Shown here: positions 43,431 to 54,099 of the stretch, in pieces | Numbering within the stretch: the first letter of the stretch is position 1 | Layout of the letters: each line of letters opens with the position of its first letter | NCBI GenBank assembly: GCA_963931865.1 | Contig: OZ007513.1 | Location: 5,184,168-5,248,167 of the forward strand | Direction: 5' to 3' | DNA from: Axinella damicornis | Taxonomy: Eukaryota; Porifera; Demospongiae; Axinellida; Axinellidae | DNA: 64,000 bases | The notes under the pieces: generated by a model | Told to the model about the DNA's origin: nothing | Seen by the model: the letters and a program-made list of their open reading frames with translations, nothing else | Databases searched by the model: none | Program-made: the position numbers and the translations under genes

Positions 43431-46400
43431 ATCCAGCGAAATCTCCCGAAGATTGCAGTGAGGAGGGCAGTCCCCCATCCTCACGGAACCCCCAAGGTGA
43501 CCTACCTATAATGTCATGTCTACCATTGGAAGCGGTAGCTTCCTGCTGCATACAGTTTCATCATGTGTGTGACTCAGTGACCATGTTTGACTGAGTAGCT
43601 GACTAGATTAATTAGTATCTGTGCAAGCACAATTTGTGAACTAGAGATACCCATAGAATGCACACCCCGTGTGGAACATCTGCAGGATACAGTGCAGCTG
43701 CAATTGTTCTGGCCTGTCTGCTCATGCACGTCCAACATGTGCTATTGCATATACTGTGTTCGTGTATGGAGTGACTGCTTACCGTATATGCAGCAATTAA
43801 CTTTCTGTTGTGAGCTGAAGATGTGGGGCCAAAATTAATATTATGAAATAGCTGGAAGAAACGGCCGAAATGACATCTGTGAAGTTCATAAATGGTGGGA
43901 CAAGACTGTTTCCTAGCGGTTATCTTGAAGCATGAAGTTTCCAAATGCAGTATGTTTCCTGTTCTTGATGGAACTCTAAGATCAGACAATTAAATAGTTA
44001 TGCGCTATTTTTTTCGGATATTATCCGAAAAAATAGCGCCTAGCTATTGTTTGATGGTTTCTAGGGTCCGTGTGGCAAGATTTCAACTTTTTCCCCTCCT
44101 GACAGACTGACAGGCAGCAGACGGACTAACCCAACTGCTTACACACATGCTACCGCGTGGTAATGAGTACTAGCACTTTAGTTGGTTCATTCAACTTGTG
44201 CTCACCCAACTACCATTAAGGAGCTAATTTATTGCAAGTCACTCACAGACTCTGTGCGGTGGACTGGGATATAGTCAGTAACATAGGCACTCTAATCGTG
44301 TCCTTTCTAACAAAATTCAAAGTCTCAAACCAGTAGTGTCCAAGTGGTTTACAAGCCAGAAAATGCACGTCATATCCAAGCTTGTGCACTGCTTGCACAC
44401 TGGTGTAACACATTATTATAACAGCAGCATGGCAGCTCACTAATGTGACTGTTGTCACATATACAGGGTCCATCTCGCACACGAAATTGATTGTACCAGT
44501 ATGGGTATTTCATGACATAATTATGCACCTTGCATTCTGTGTGAAACGACCCGAGGTCAGTGGGCGTAACTACTCGTCCAAGCAAGGATTAGCGCTAAGA
44601 CTTCCGCAAAGTGTTCCAGAGATTTAGTTGTTACTAACTACTATTCTTGCATGTCGACTAGTCCAGAGTGCCAGCCTTACTCCATAGCATGCTGACATGC
44701 TTAGCCTTCTAACATGTCTCTCCTACCACTTGAATGAGCAAGATCGCGAAAGAAGCATTAATGATGGCTGCCAGGGTAACAAGCATTTCAAATGTGTGGA
44801 GGTCCATAAGAGTATAATGCTGTTGCACTATCATTTCCTCTTAGGGGAGGAATGTGATGAGTGTCTTTCATGGTATACATTATTGTGGGATAGAACACGC
44901 TGTCTGATCCTGCAGTAAAATAATGCTAGCTGTTGTGCATACCACAAACTTGATTGATGGACAGTAAATCAGTCACAAAACTGCCGTCATAAGAATTATC
45001 AAGCAGCTTGTGTGCACACTTTATTGCTAATTGTTGCTTCCCCAATGTAGCTTGACATCCCGACCCTGGTACAGCGGCTTATGGAGCCATACCAGAGGGG
45101 GGAGGATGGGGTGGCTGCCCTCTTTGATTGCCCACATTGTCTTCCGGTAAGTATGCAGTAGCTGTTCACTCTTTATGTTGTGCATTTAACAAGTCATCCA
45201 GTAAAATGCCACCAACTGAAGTGAAGCAGTCCACTAGGTGAAGCTTGCATATGGGGCACTCTATCCCAGCATACCGTATATTGGGAAACTTTTGCTGTTA
45301 AAACATTTTGCGAATGCCACTAAACGTGAAAATTACGTGAAAAGTTATTGATCACACTAATGTCAACATTGGTACATGGTCTTTAGACACAGCCTTCTCC
45401 TTCTTTTTCACCTCATGTGTTGGTGAAAATCCAATGGCCTTGGAATTGGTCAACCATATGCATGGTTGGCACATTGCACTAATTCTTGACTTGTGTACAT
45501 GAACAAAATAATATTATTATCATTGTATAGTGTAGTGCTCATCATAACTTTCCTCATCACAGCCCAAGGTCTACCAGGTGACCTACCAGGGGAAGAAGGC
45601 TGGCACAACCCTGGGTGCCGACTCTGACCAGCGTGATGTCATCAAGCGCTCAAGGGTCGGTGCCCAGGGTTACCTACAACATCTAAAAACGTGCCACGGT
45701 AGGTGAACTGTGTGCATTTCTAGTGTTGTTTTAGTGAACTATAACTATGCTAAAATGCCCTCTTAGTATGGCCTTTTGGCTTCTGGTTATTACACTTCTG
45801 ATTTGGGAATATTATGCTGCATAATGTAATTGCAGTTATACATGCAATTATAGTTTCTTACTGAATGCAAAAACTAAGTAGAACAGTCTGATAGTCAGAC
45901 TAAATTTTCTATGCCCATCTCAGAATAGGCTTCACACTGCCTCCTGATAGCAGGGCTGTATGATATCAAGTAGTTTTAAGTGCACCGTACTCTCGCGAAA
46001 GAGTGCCCATCAGCGGTGTGGCTTACATACTGGCTGAATAGTGGGTGAGTGCTCTTTCAAGTGTTTCCACATTTAACCCGAAAGGGGTGCCCACCTTTAA
46101 GCAGCAACTGAGCAATGAGAAGCAAGCTTGCATGCTTCAGAGCCCCCCAGCACACCTACATCTCTGGAGTCACCAACAATATCACCACCCACCGTGTCAT
46201 CTCTGCTGCCATCGAGCGCTCGTTGAGCGTGGAGGTCCAAGAGGCTGTGTATCTTTCTCACAGGCAAGCCAAAACATGTAGACACTATAGAATATAATTA
46301 TGGGCACACAGACTTAAGGTAGGATTATACCTTTACCCTACCTCAAGAGACTTTCTGCAAGCAAAGTTTCTTACCTCAGACGCACATAGAACATCTCAAA

Positions 46401-48422
46401 CTTTCAGAAACGTGATCCATCCGTCTGTCACATAAGATATATGGAGGTGCGAAGCTAGCGCAAGGATGACCCTTCATTCGAGTACACTTTGACCCTAAAC
46501 AGGATATTGAGCCACAAGTGGAGGGTGGGCACTCTTTCAAGGGTGGGTTCTCATTCGTGAGAGTATGGAACCATAATCGCTCTAATTTGTGTCACCAGAT
46601 AATGAAATTTTCTCCAAGCGACTCAAGATCATGCGAAAATACGTCCTGCAAATGTGGTGCATAATTTCTTCAAGAATGCTTGTGTGAGCGCTATGCAGCC
46701 TTCTTTACATGTACAGAAGGACCACTCAAGGGCAGAGCCACTCGGCAAACTCAAGCGGGGATAGCAGAACTAGCCCACGAAAGGTAGCAGAACCAATTGA
46801 TTTTAACAGCGACCACTCACCATTCCACTACCAGATGCGATCGCCACCTTTCTGCAGCTTCTGTTTGCAGTTTTTAGCCCCACACGTCAAATACAGTAGC
46901 TGTGACCAGTGCGAGCCAGCCACTGAACACTTCGCAAAATGGACGCAACAATAGAAGGGACACAGGGTAAAGTTTTCATGCTTGACACAATGTTACTTTC
47001 CGGATCATCAATATTGAGGCAGAATTAGAGTGACACAATCCATGATAATGTACAACATTTAGGCTACATAATGCATTGAGAAATCAGGTGGATGATGTCG
47101 TATACATGTTCTAATGTTATTGTCGTGGTATACCGTAGTGTCCCCTACGGTATACCACAACAATAACATCACTTACATCACTGTACGTCACTTTTTGAAG
47201 GGGCGAATAATCGAGACTAATAGGATATTCCAAAATACACCCCCTGCCCACTTTGGATGTCGTGTACAAAATGGGGGAGGCATACGTGTTAACGGGACAC
47301 TACGGTACATGTATAATAGCTAATTCCAGATATATACCAAAAGGTACATAAGCAGTGAAGTCAAATGAAAGATACTGGCCTAGATATTTCAGCTCTCTAT
47401 CTCAGCTTTCTATTAAGTTTAACGTACCTTTTGAACCATAATTATGTACATGTAGGACCCTGTTTCTATAGCTTGCTTGATTGAAGCCTACTTTGCGACC
47501 ATGTCAAATCTGGAAACAGCTAGAGCAGCAATGTCCGCAAAAGGGGGGTTGAGGAAAAGTACAATTTGTCTTTAGCAAAGCCAAGTATATTGAGAAACTA
47601 GCACTACAAGTTCATGCTACAAGTTAGTTGCTGGGCATAGACACAGTGTGCATGCATGTTGCTTGCTTCATTTTCTGTTCCCAGCCATTACTCTTCCCCT
47701 GGTGGGTCACGATGAGCCCACCTCACAACTACCACCACGCCGACGCCGAGGACAGCCCCGGCAGCAGCCTCAAGCTGGACTGGTACATTAATGCACTATT
47801 GAGAATGGGGTGCTCCAAAACACCCCGAGAAAGTTAGGTCTCCCGTTTTTTTCAAAAGATAAAAGGTAGTATTTAACAACCAGTGCCCCTGGGGAGTTAC
47901 AGAGCGTCCCACTAGTTTAAATGTTCCTTGTTGATTGGGGAGCTGGCTCACGCTAAGAATTATAACTTAATGAGCAGCCTAACCAGCATTATTCATCTAC
48001 CCAATATAAAGACTGCTGACTCAGCGAAGATGAACCAGTGTATGTGTTGTGTTGTCAATCGAGCGAGGCACTTGATAAGCCTGACGTAAATTGCTGACTA
48101 TTCTGCACGATAGTGGAGGTGCTTGCAAATAATGTTTTGCAGATTGTTAGAATATACATAATAATTATATGTTATTCTATTGTCAATAGAGTGCAATATT
48201 GCAGCGGCTGGCCGCTGCTGAAAAGAAGCAGGCAGCAGCGGACGCCCAGGTAATACTATTTCTACATAGCTGTGTTTGAATGTGCAGTTCGCTGGGTGCT
48301 GTATATTTGGTTCAGATTAATTTATATTTTGTTTAACCACTTGCTAGATTCATCAACTCAAGCAGGACGTTGCCTCCCTGAAAAAGGAGTTGAGCCTCCA
48401 GGCTAAAAAACACACGCAGGAG
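43431..48422 (+). CDS. six-exon candidate host gene, zinc-finger-like then coiled coil
   Basis: Exons by eye: 43431-43496 (IQRNLPKIAVRRAVPHPHGT), 45051-45146 (LDIPTLVQRLMEPYQRGEDG to FDCPHCLP), 45563-45698 (PKVYQVTYQGKKAGTTLGAD to GYLQHLKTCH), 47685-47782 (ITLPLVGHDEPTSQLPPRRR onward), 48190-48249 (SAILQRLAAAEKKQAAADAQ) and 48348-48422 (IHQLKQDVASLKKELSLQAK onward). All are bordered by AG and GT with matching phases (0, 0, 1, 0, 0). CPHC followed by HLKTCH could form one zinc finger, then a proline-arginine linker, then a coiled coil. I do not recognise the protein. Start and end lie outside the chain; no exon is evident between 48422 and the repeat at 48665. Confidence 0.55.
43640..44140 (+). 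repeat. dispersed repeat R2, copy 1
   Basis: Aligned by eye with 48665-49235 in the same orientation: ACCCCGTG, CAGGAT, GGAAATAGCTGGAA-like, TAGCGGT.ATCT.GAAGCATG and CAAGATTTCAA...TTTT words in order. It lies in the intron between exons 43431 and 45051. Confidence 0.65.
44002..44039. repeat. 38-bp near-perfect palindrome
   Basis: GCGCTA, a T run, CGGATA and the reverse complement with a one-base difference in the A/T run, inside repeat R2 copy 1. Confidence 0.75.
46115..46270 (+). other. weak exon candidate within an intron
   Basis: A frame reads APQHTYISGVTNNITTHRVI then SAAIERSLSVEVQEAVYLSH. An acceptor at TTCAGAG would match the phase left by exon 45563-45698, but that exon also joins cleanly to 47685, so this may be an alternative exon or chance. 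Confidence 0.2.
47133..47305. mobile_element. TA-flanked MITE, 173 bp
   Basis: Ends CCGTAGTGTCCC and GGGACACTACGG with TA at 47131-47132 and 47306-47307. Inner words CCCACTTTGG and GTGTACAAAATGG are shared with the element at 19233-19759. The left end forms an extra hairpin with ACGGTATACCAC. It lies in an intron of the candidate gene. Confidence 0.75.
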
Positions 48423-48664
48423 GTAAGACTAGACACAGTCCTAAAACTCTGTGGGTGGTTAAAGCAGTTGTCTGCTAATCATAAGGTTACTGGTGACTAC
48501 AATGTGAGATTATGCTTTGGCGTAGTAGAAGTCCCAAGTTAGCCCTTAACGCTTTGAAAGTGCTCATTAGTACTCATGACTTGTATATTAGTACTTTGAT
48601 TTTTGAGTGCCCTTTACCCAGAAGCATAGTAACGTAATTATATTATGATTGCCTTGTTTATACT

Positions 48665-49235
48665 AGAGGTGTTCATAGAACACATACCCCGTGCTGTCAT
48701 GAACGTCTACAGGCCAGGATGCATGCAGTGCATGCAGCAGCTACAATCGACGTGACATCTCTGCCGATGCGCATCGAACAGGGCGGCTATCGCGTATACT
48801 GTGTTTGTGTATGGCCATAACCAAGGTGTGGGAGTGACCGCTTACCGTATATACTGGAGAGGTGGAGCCAAATGTTACGAATAATAGGAAATAGCTGGAA
48901 AAAATAGCCGAAACAATAGCCACGATGCCTGTGAAGTACATAGATCGTGAGAAAACACTGTTTCCTAGCGGTCATCTCGAAGCATGAAGTTTCCAAATGC
49001 AACGTGTGTCCTGTTCTTGATGGGACTCTGAGGTCACGAAGAGGTGGAGCCAATGTTATGAATAGTTATGAAAAGTAGGAAATAGCCGAAGTACAGCGAA
49101 ACGGAGCGACTTGACTTCAGTCAGGTACACATAGAGCAGTTTTTTGCTATTTGCTATTGTTTGACTCCATTTCGATGGTTTATGAGGGGCAAGATTTCAA
49201 TTTTTTTCGAGTCACAGACTGACAGACAAAACCGA
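48665..49235 (+). repeat. dispersed repeat R2, copy 2
   Basis: Partner of 43640-44140. Begins CATAGAACACATACCCCGTG and ends at the CAAGATTTCAATTTTTTTCG region. Directly follows the last exon of the candidate gene. Confidence 0.65.
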
Positions 49236-49369
49236 TTGCTTAACCCCGCTTCGCGCATGCGCGCGCGGGGTAAATATAAGTTCAGTTTTGTGGGCTATGT
49301 GAGAATAGTTTTTGCAATCTAGTAGCAAACTCACTGAATGGGACAGACAGCCCCGTATAACTTCCACCA

Positions 49370-49700
49370 AGATTAAGGCCTCTCGCCATTAAACATATAA
49401 CCGCTGAGTATACTTCAACTTCGGACTGTTGAACTGTAGGTAATTTGTCTGCTAACAGTGTCATCAAGCCCCTACTATTGTTATATGGCTGCTAGGCCGA
49501 GTTCCTCTCGCTGTTCTTGTGCTGTCAATGTCTGCCCTCCAGCGGGGGTGAGTTTCTGGTGTTGATAGGTACTGCACTATGCCTCAAGCCTCACTAGGCA
49601 CTTTGAGCATTACCAACGTAGCCTCGTACGATGATAGCGAGCTCTTGCTTTACTCTCGATCGGTAGGGGGAGCTTATTATCGATAACCCATCACCCATCT
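49370..49700 (+). repeat. dispersed repeat R1, copy 2
   Basis: Partner of 41640-42035, with TATATGGCTGCTAGGCCGAG and TCTCGATCGGTAGGGG. It is shorter by internal deletions. Confidence 0.72.
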
Positions 49701-49837
49701 ACCTCCCCCTCCTTCATTCTCCCTCCCTCTCTTCCTCCTTCATGTCAGCTGCAATGGGTCTAAGTCCAACCAGTTTACTCGACTGATCCCAGGACATGAT
49801 TATGTAGTTGAACCCTTTTGGCTGTGCATTCACCCAC

Positions 49838-50017
49838 CTGACGCTTTCCTCTGACCAAGGAGGAACCACTAGCGATGTGAGAGTGGTCCCCAATGGTCAT
49901 GATCTTCTTGGTGTCCCGTACCCACAGCCGAAGGTCTAGTAGCTCCTGGTAGAACGGGCGAGCAGAGAGCGGTCTGTTGTTAGGACGGTCACCAGGGTTT
50001 CCAATTCAGATATCAGC
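49838..50017 (-). CDS. exon candidate of a minus-strand gene
   Basis: The acceptor CTCTTCTTCCCAG at 50018 is very strong and is preceded by about 270 bp of pure pyrimidine on this strand. The exon first reads LISELETLVTVLTTDRSLLA and then, one base shifted, RPFYQELLDLRLWVRDTKKI and MTIGDHSHIASGSSLVRGKR, ending at CAG|GTGGGTG. The single frame change near 49950 could be damage or a sequence error. No family recognised. Confidence 0.4.
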
Positions 50018-50039
50018 CTGGGAAGAAGAGAGGGGAACG

Positions 50040-50310
50040 GCAGGAGGAGGAGGAGGAGGGGGAGGCTAGGGGAGAGGGGAAGGGGGAGGAAGGGGAACGG
50101 GGAGGGAGGGGAATGGAGAGGAGGAGGAGGAAGGGAAGGGCGAGGAGGAGGATGAGAGGAGGAGGAGGAGGGGGAGGAGGAGGAAGAGGAGGGGGGGGGA
50201 AGGGGAGGGAGGGAAATGGGGAGGAGGAGGAGGGGGGAGGGGGAGGGGAAGGGAGAGAGGGGAAGAAGGAGGGAGGGGAAGAAGGAGGGAGGGAGGAGGG
50301 GGGAGAAGGA
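50040..50310. repeat. GGA-rich purine tract
   Basis: About 270 bp of GGA, GGGA and GAA units with almost no pyrimidines on the plus strand. On the minus strand it is a giant pyrimidine tract leading into the acceptor at 50018. Long frames here are low-complexity artefacts. Confidence 0.92.
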
Positions 50311-50484
50311 GGGATTTGTGGAGGTAACATTCATGACAGGGAATACAGGGAATTTCCCTAGTCAGCTGGTTTGACTTGTAGTTTACACAAATACAAGTAT
50401 TGAGGAATGAATGACAGACTAACAAACACATCACTGACATCAGAGAATAGCTGTGTTCCAATCTCTACATGCTATATATGGAGG

Positions 50485-50605
50485 TAGCCTCGTTCCCAGG
50501 CCTCCACCCAGATTTTATCTCACAGCTGTGGAGAAGAGTTTATCTCACAGCTGTGGAGAAAATTCTGCTGCAAGCTGGGCGGAGGCCTGCATGGGAGCGA
50601 GGCTA
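50485..50605. mobile_element. TAGCCTC-family element, 121 bp
   Basis: Ends TAGCCTCGTTCCCAGGCCTC and GAGGCCTGCATGGGAGCGAG plus GCTA. Flanks ATATGGAGG and CTATGGAGG are a 9-bp repeat with one mismatch. Inside, TTTATCTCACAGCTGTGGAG is tandemly repeated. A partial end (GAGAACGAGGCTA) follows at 50643-50655. Confidence 0.75.
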
Positions 50606-50930
50606 CTATGGAGGGTGGTTGCCGAGGAGGAGGGAGATGGAGAGAACGAGGCTACTATGGCCCTTTTACTTGTCAACATGCAAGAGATGCACGTAGCCAG
50701 CAGCTGTCATTCAGTCGACTAACTCAATTGTTCGGGCCCTACATGTAGTGTCAACAGTGAGAACCAAGCAGTGTTAAGTAACATCGCCTCCATGAATACA
50801 ATCTCACCCAGGAACTAGCTAGCTGAGATCATACTGAGTACGTAGGTGGTGGTGCATGTGCACAGGTGTGTTCAAGATGTGCAAAGGGGTGTGCATACCT
50901 TCTTAGCCAGACCATGAGTTGGGGAAGCAC

Positions 50931-51394
50931 AGCTGCCATCTCGTCGGCCTCCCTGGAGGACCAGAGGAGGGAGTGGGGAGGGGAGGTGGAGGGGAGGAGG
51001 GGGGAGGGGAGGGGAGGGGGGAAGGGGGGAGGGGAGGGGGAGGGGGGAAGGGGGGGAAGGGAGGGGAGGGGGAGGGGGAGAGAGTGTCAGGTAGGGCCGG
51101 GAGGGGGAGGGGGGTTGGTAGTAGGAGGGGGGTTGGTCGTAGGAGGGGGGTTGGTCGTAGGAGGGGAGTTAGTAGTAGAAGGGGGGGGAAGGGGGTTGGT
51201 CGTAGGAAGGGGGTTAGTCGTAGGAAGGGGGTTGGTCGTAGGAGGGGGGTTGGTCGTAGGAGGGGGGAGAGGGGGGGTGGTCGTAGGAGGGGGGGGAGGG
51301 GGGTTGGTGGGAGGAGGGGGGGGGAGGGGGGTTGCTGGGAGGTGGGGGGGGAGGGGGGTTGCTGGGAGGCTGACGAGATGGCAGCTGGATCGGT
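50931..51394 (-). repeat. G-rich minisatellite, possibly a proline-rich exon on the minus strand
   Basis: Units of about 18-19 bp (GGTTGGTCGTAGGAGGGG) at 51110-51380, preceded by GGGGAGG-type sequence. CAGCTGCCATCTCGTCGGCC at 50931 is repeated in inverted form at about 51388-51365 with one change, so the block has inverted borders. On the minus strand an acceptor (AAAATCAG) at 51395 opens a proline-rich frame, which would suit the exon at 52380-52532 ending SQQPPPGPK. Whether it is translated is unknown. Confidence 0.55.
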
Positions 51395-51539
51395 CTGATT
51401 TTAAGAGAGAGTTGGCGCATTGGTGGAATCTGGGGAAAGAAGATGGAGATGGGGGTGAGTGGAGGGGATTTGAGACACCATTACGGAGTACATAATGATG
51501 TGATCAATCAATATTGAGGTGACATTGAGATGTCATATC

Positions 51540-52370
51540 AATATACTGCCTAGCAGGAATGCAAAAGTGCACGTGGTAGGAGTGCATACATTTTAGTTGC
51601 CTTGACTAGCATTGTACATCTATGGTCACATCATTGTTCATGCAGTAAGCCAATGTGATTGGTGGCCATGATTTTCCCTAACTAGGATCGAATGTATTAC
51701 AGGAAAATCACACTATCTAACTTACAGGTCCATTACATGCACATACCGTTCAGCTAGATCTGATAACGTATGTAAATGGTGAGTGAGAGCCCTGTTGCGA
51801 AAGCGAACTAGCTACGTAGACAAGTCATATGTACGTACTTGCTGATGAAATATCAACAAGAACTGTGCCAATTACATACGTATGCTGAATCACCCAACCA
51901 CACAGGACTTTACTGAGCCACCAATTAATACAGTATGATAACACAATCCCATGCATGCAACAAGCTCGCTGATGTCAAGGTCTGCATCGAGCTTAGATGT
52001 ACATAGTTATCCAACTTCACCTGGGTTTTATAATTATATCCATCAATGTGCTCCACTTAGTTTGTTTATGCTACTATGAAAGTGAAACCTCAAACTTCCA
52101 GCGTACCCACGTACATTCAATTACATCAAAAATATAACGTGACATCAGTGGGCGTTACTTGTATCAACATACACAAAGGCTGAGTATGTGCCATTCAGCT
52201 AGAGCGTACTGAGCAGTACCATTCGAAGGTACACGTAACCAACTCATAACCTACCCGATATACTTCTCGAAATCAGCGATCACACGACAGAACATTAAAT
52301 CAAATAATGCACACTTCAGTGTGCACTATCTAGATAATTCATTCCTTTGAAACACCAAACATGACTTGGG
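51540..52370. other. no gene recognised
   Basis: AT-rich sequence without supported exons. Probably an intron of the minus-strand candidate gene. Confidence 0.3.
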
Positions 52371-52379
52371 AAACTTTAC

Positions 52380-52532
52380 CTTGGGTCCGGGTGGAGGTTG
52401 TTGGGAGGACGCAGTACCAGACTTGGAGGCGGCCCGAGGGCGCTTTGATGTTGTTGGCTCCTCGGGCTCTCTCTGCCTCTTCCGCCCGGTCCTGGTCCCC
52501 CCCTGGCTTGTCTTGCCTTTCAACGCGTTGAT
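52380..52532 (-). CDS. exon with nuclear-localisation-type basic motif
   Basis: Bounded by TATATAG at 52533 and CCCAAG|GTAAAG at 52380, exactly 51 codons, phase 0 at both ends. It reads INALKGKTSQGGTRTGRKRQ then REPEEPTTSKRPRAASKSGT and ends ASSQQPPPGPK. GRKRQ and SKRPR, ten residues apart, resemble a bipartite nuclear signal. Disordered, proline-rich and serine-rich composition. With the exon at 49838-50017 it may form one minus-strand gene for a nuclear protein. Identity unknown. Confidence 0.5.
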
Positions 52533-52634
52533 CTATATGTGCATGTAGGGTAAACACAAGGCATCATACAAAGCTAATTAGGTGGAAATGAGCAAACTAA
52601 CATGTATGTAGTGGTTACCAGGTCACCAGTGACC

Positions 52635-52768
52635 TAGTTCTGGTTGCCAGATTAGCCACTAGTTCTGGTTACCAGGTTAGCCACTAGTTCTGGTTACCAG
52701 GTTAGCCACTAGTTCTGATTACCAGGTTAGCCACTAGTTCTGGTTACCTGGTTAGCCAATAGTTCTGG
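52635..52768. repeat. 25-bp minisatellite
   Basis: Five full units and a partial one of TAGTTCTGGTTACCAGGTTA plus GCCAC with few changes. Confidence 0.95.
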
Positions 52769-53047
52769 TGTGCAAGTGAAATCTGCTGATTTAAAATATA
52801 TGGCAAGTGTAAGATCTAAGCACGCAAGCAAACATACACACTCACTGCACAATGAAGTCACACTAGTGTGGGGCTCGCTCAGGCTCGCCCCAAATATAAT
52901 GGCGGTCATAGTATTGAGGCAGACCCTACGGATATCACCGAAAATGGCACTGCACCTTAAAATGGCTGCGCGTTTTGTGCTCCTGGTCCTATCCTTTTTG
53001 CTGGCTCTCAGTGTGCCTGCCGATCCCTGTACAGAATAAGTGTAATG

Positions 53048-54092
53048 AAGAGGTTGGAGTCTCCCCTGTGACTGTGGCATGCTCCGTTTTGAACGAACAC
53101 CTGAGGTCAGAGTTGTGACAGATGGGTCGAACGCTATTCAATGTGATGGCTGTAGCTCCTGGTGTCACGCCATCTGTGGAGGGATGACCGCAGAGGAGTA
53201 TGTACCACTCTCTACCTGACAGCAGCTTTGACTTGTTATGCCCTGTCTGCCTCACTCCTTGACAGCAGATCTTGAAAGTCCTCAACCTAAACTGTTGCAG
53301 TCTCAGGAGCCAGGCAAGAAGAGCTACGTAGGCTTCAGGGACTGGTGGATGAACATCAGCCGGACATCCTGATCGGTTGTGAATCCCACTTTGATGGTAA
53401 CTACTCCTCGTTTGAAGTATTTCCACCAGGCTATACATACTCAGCAGGAAAGACAGATCATGTGGTGGTGGCGGTGTATTTTATGCATAAATGAGGACCT
53501 GATGGCTACTGAAGAAACGTCACTTGATGTGGACTCTGAACTGGTCTGGGTAAAGGTGCGATTTGTGGGAAGGAACCCACTATACATCTGTTCTTTCTAC
53601 TCAGTGCCAAACTCCAGTACTGAACCGCTATTTCAACTCGTCAGAGAATCCATGCTGAAGCTGTATAGTGAAAGAACATTGCCTGATACAGTGCTTGCTG
53701 GAGATGTCAACCTTCCGGATATGGATTGGGAGAATGGGTATGTAAACCCCTCCCCAATTCATGGACATGAAGTCAACCAGGTGATGCTTGACATTGCCAA
53801 TGACTATGGGTTATGCCACTATTCCAATATCAACATTACCATTGTAGCTCAGCTTAGCACTGAAGATGTGAACATGCTTATATTCAAGAGATCAATTGCA
53901 ACCAATTTGACTGGTGGTATGTATTTCAGACCAAGCTGGTGTTCCTGTCCAAGCAACTTCAGCTGCCCTTGCTTCGGCCAGTTTAACGTTGCCCTAGCAT
54001 GCCTATGCATCATCCATTCTTCTCGGAACCGATCAGACCCAGCACACTCAATGTTACCTACAGCCATGTGCTCTGAATGTTGCAGTAGATAA
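53048..54092 (+). pseudogene. PHD finger plus endonuclease of a non-LTR retroelement, copy 1
   Basis: The first frame reads LPCDCGMLRFERTPEVRVVT and IQCDGCSSWCHAICGGM, a PHD-type finger (C-x-C, C-x2-C, H-x2-C). After a stop, other frames give ILKVLNLNCCSLRSQARRAT and DEHQPDILIGCESHFDG, the opening of an exonuclease-endonuclease-phosphatase domain. The long frame 53379-54092 then holds LVWVKVRFVGRNPLYICSFY and DTVLAGDVNLPDMDWENGY, the GDxNLPxxDW motif of such domains in CR1/L2-like elements. No reverse transcriptase follows. At least two frame breaks. Confidence 0.68.
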
Positions 54093-54099
54093 CTCTTGT

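Noticed and set aside
46709..46954. Plus frame with CSFCLQF and CDQCEP, zinc-finger-like
   Set aside because: Spacing fits no named finger, no splice borders, and it lies in an intron of the exon chain.
49936..50461. Proline-rich and glycine-rich long frames
   Set aside because: Low-complexity translation of the GGA tract; the acceptor at its edge is kept as a feature, the frames are not.
52962..53039. Signal-peptide-like short frame MAARFVLLVLSFLLALSVPA ending after 26 codons
   Set aside because: It stops at once, lies inside the duplicated retroelement segment and overlaps the PHD-type reading, so it is probably chance.
52989..53438. Minus-strand frame of about 149 codons, repeated at 56632-57081
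   Set aside because: Antisense shadow of the PHD/endonuclease region; its conservation is explained by the duplication.
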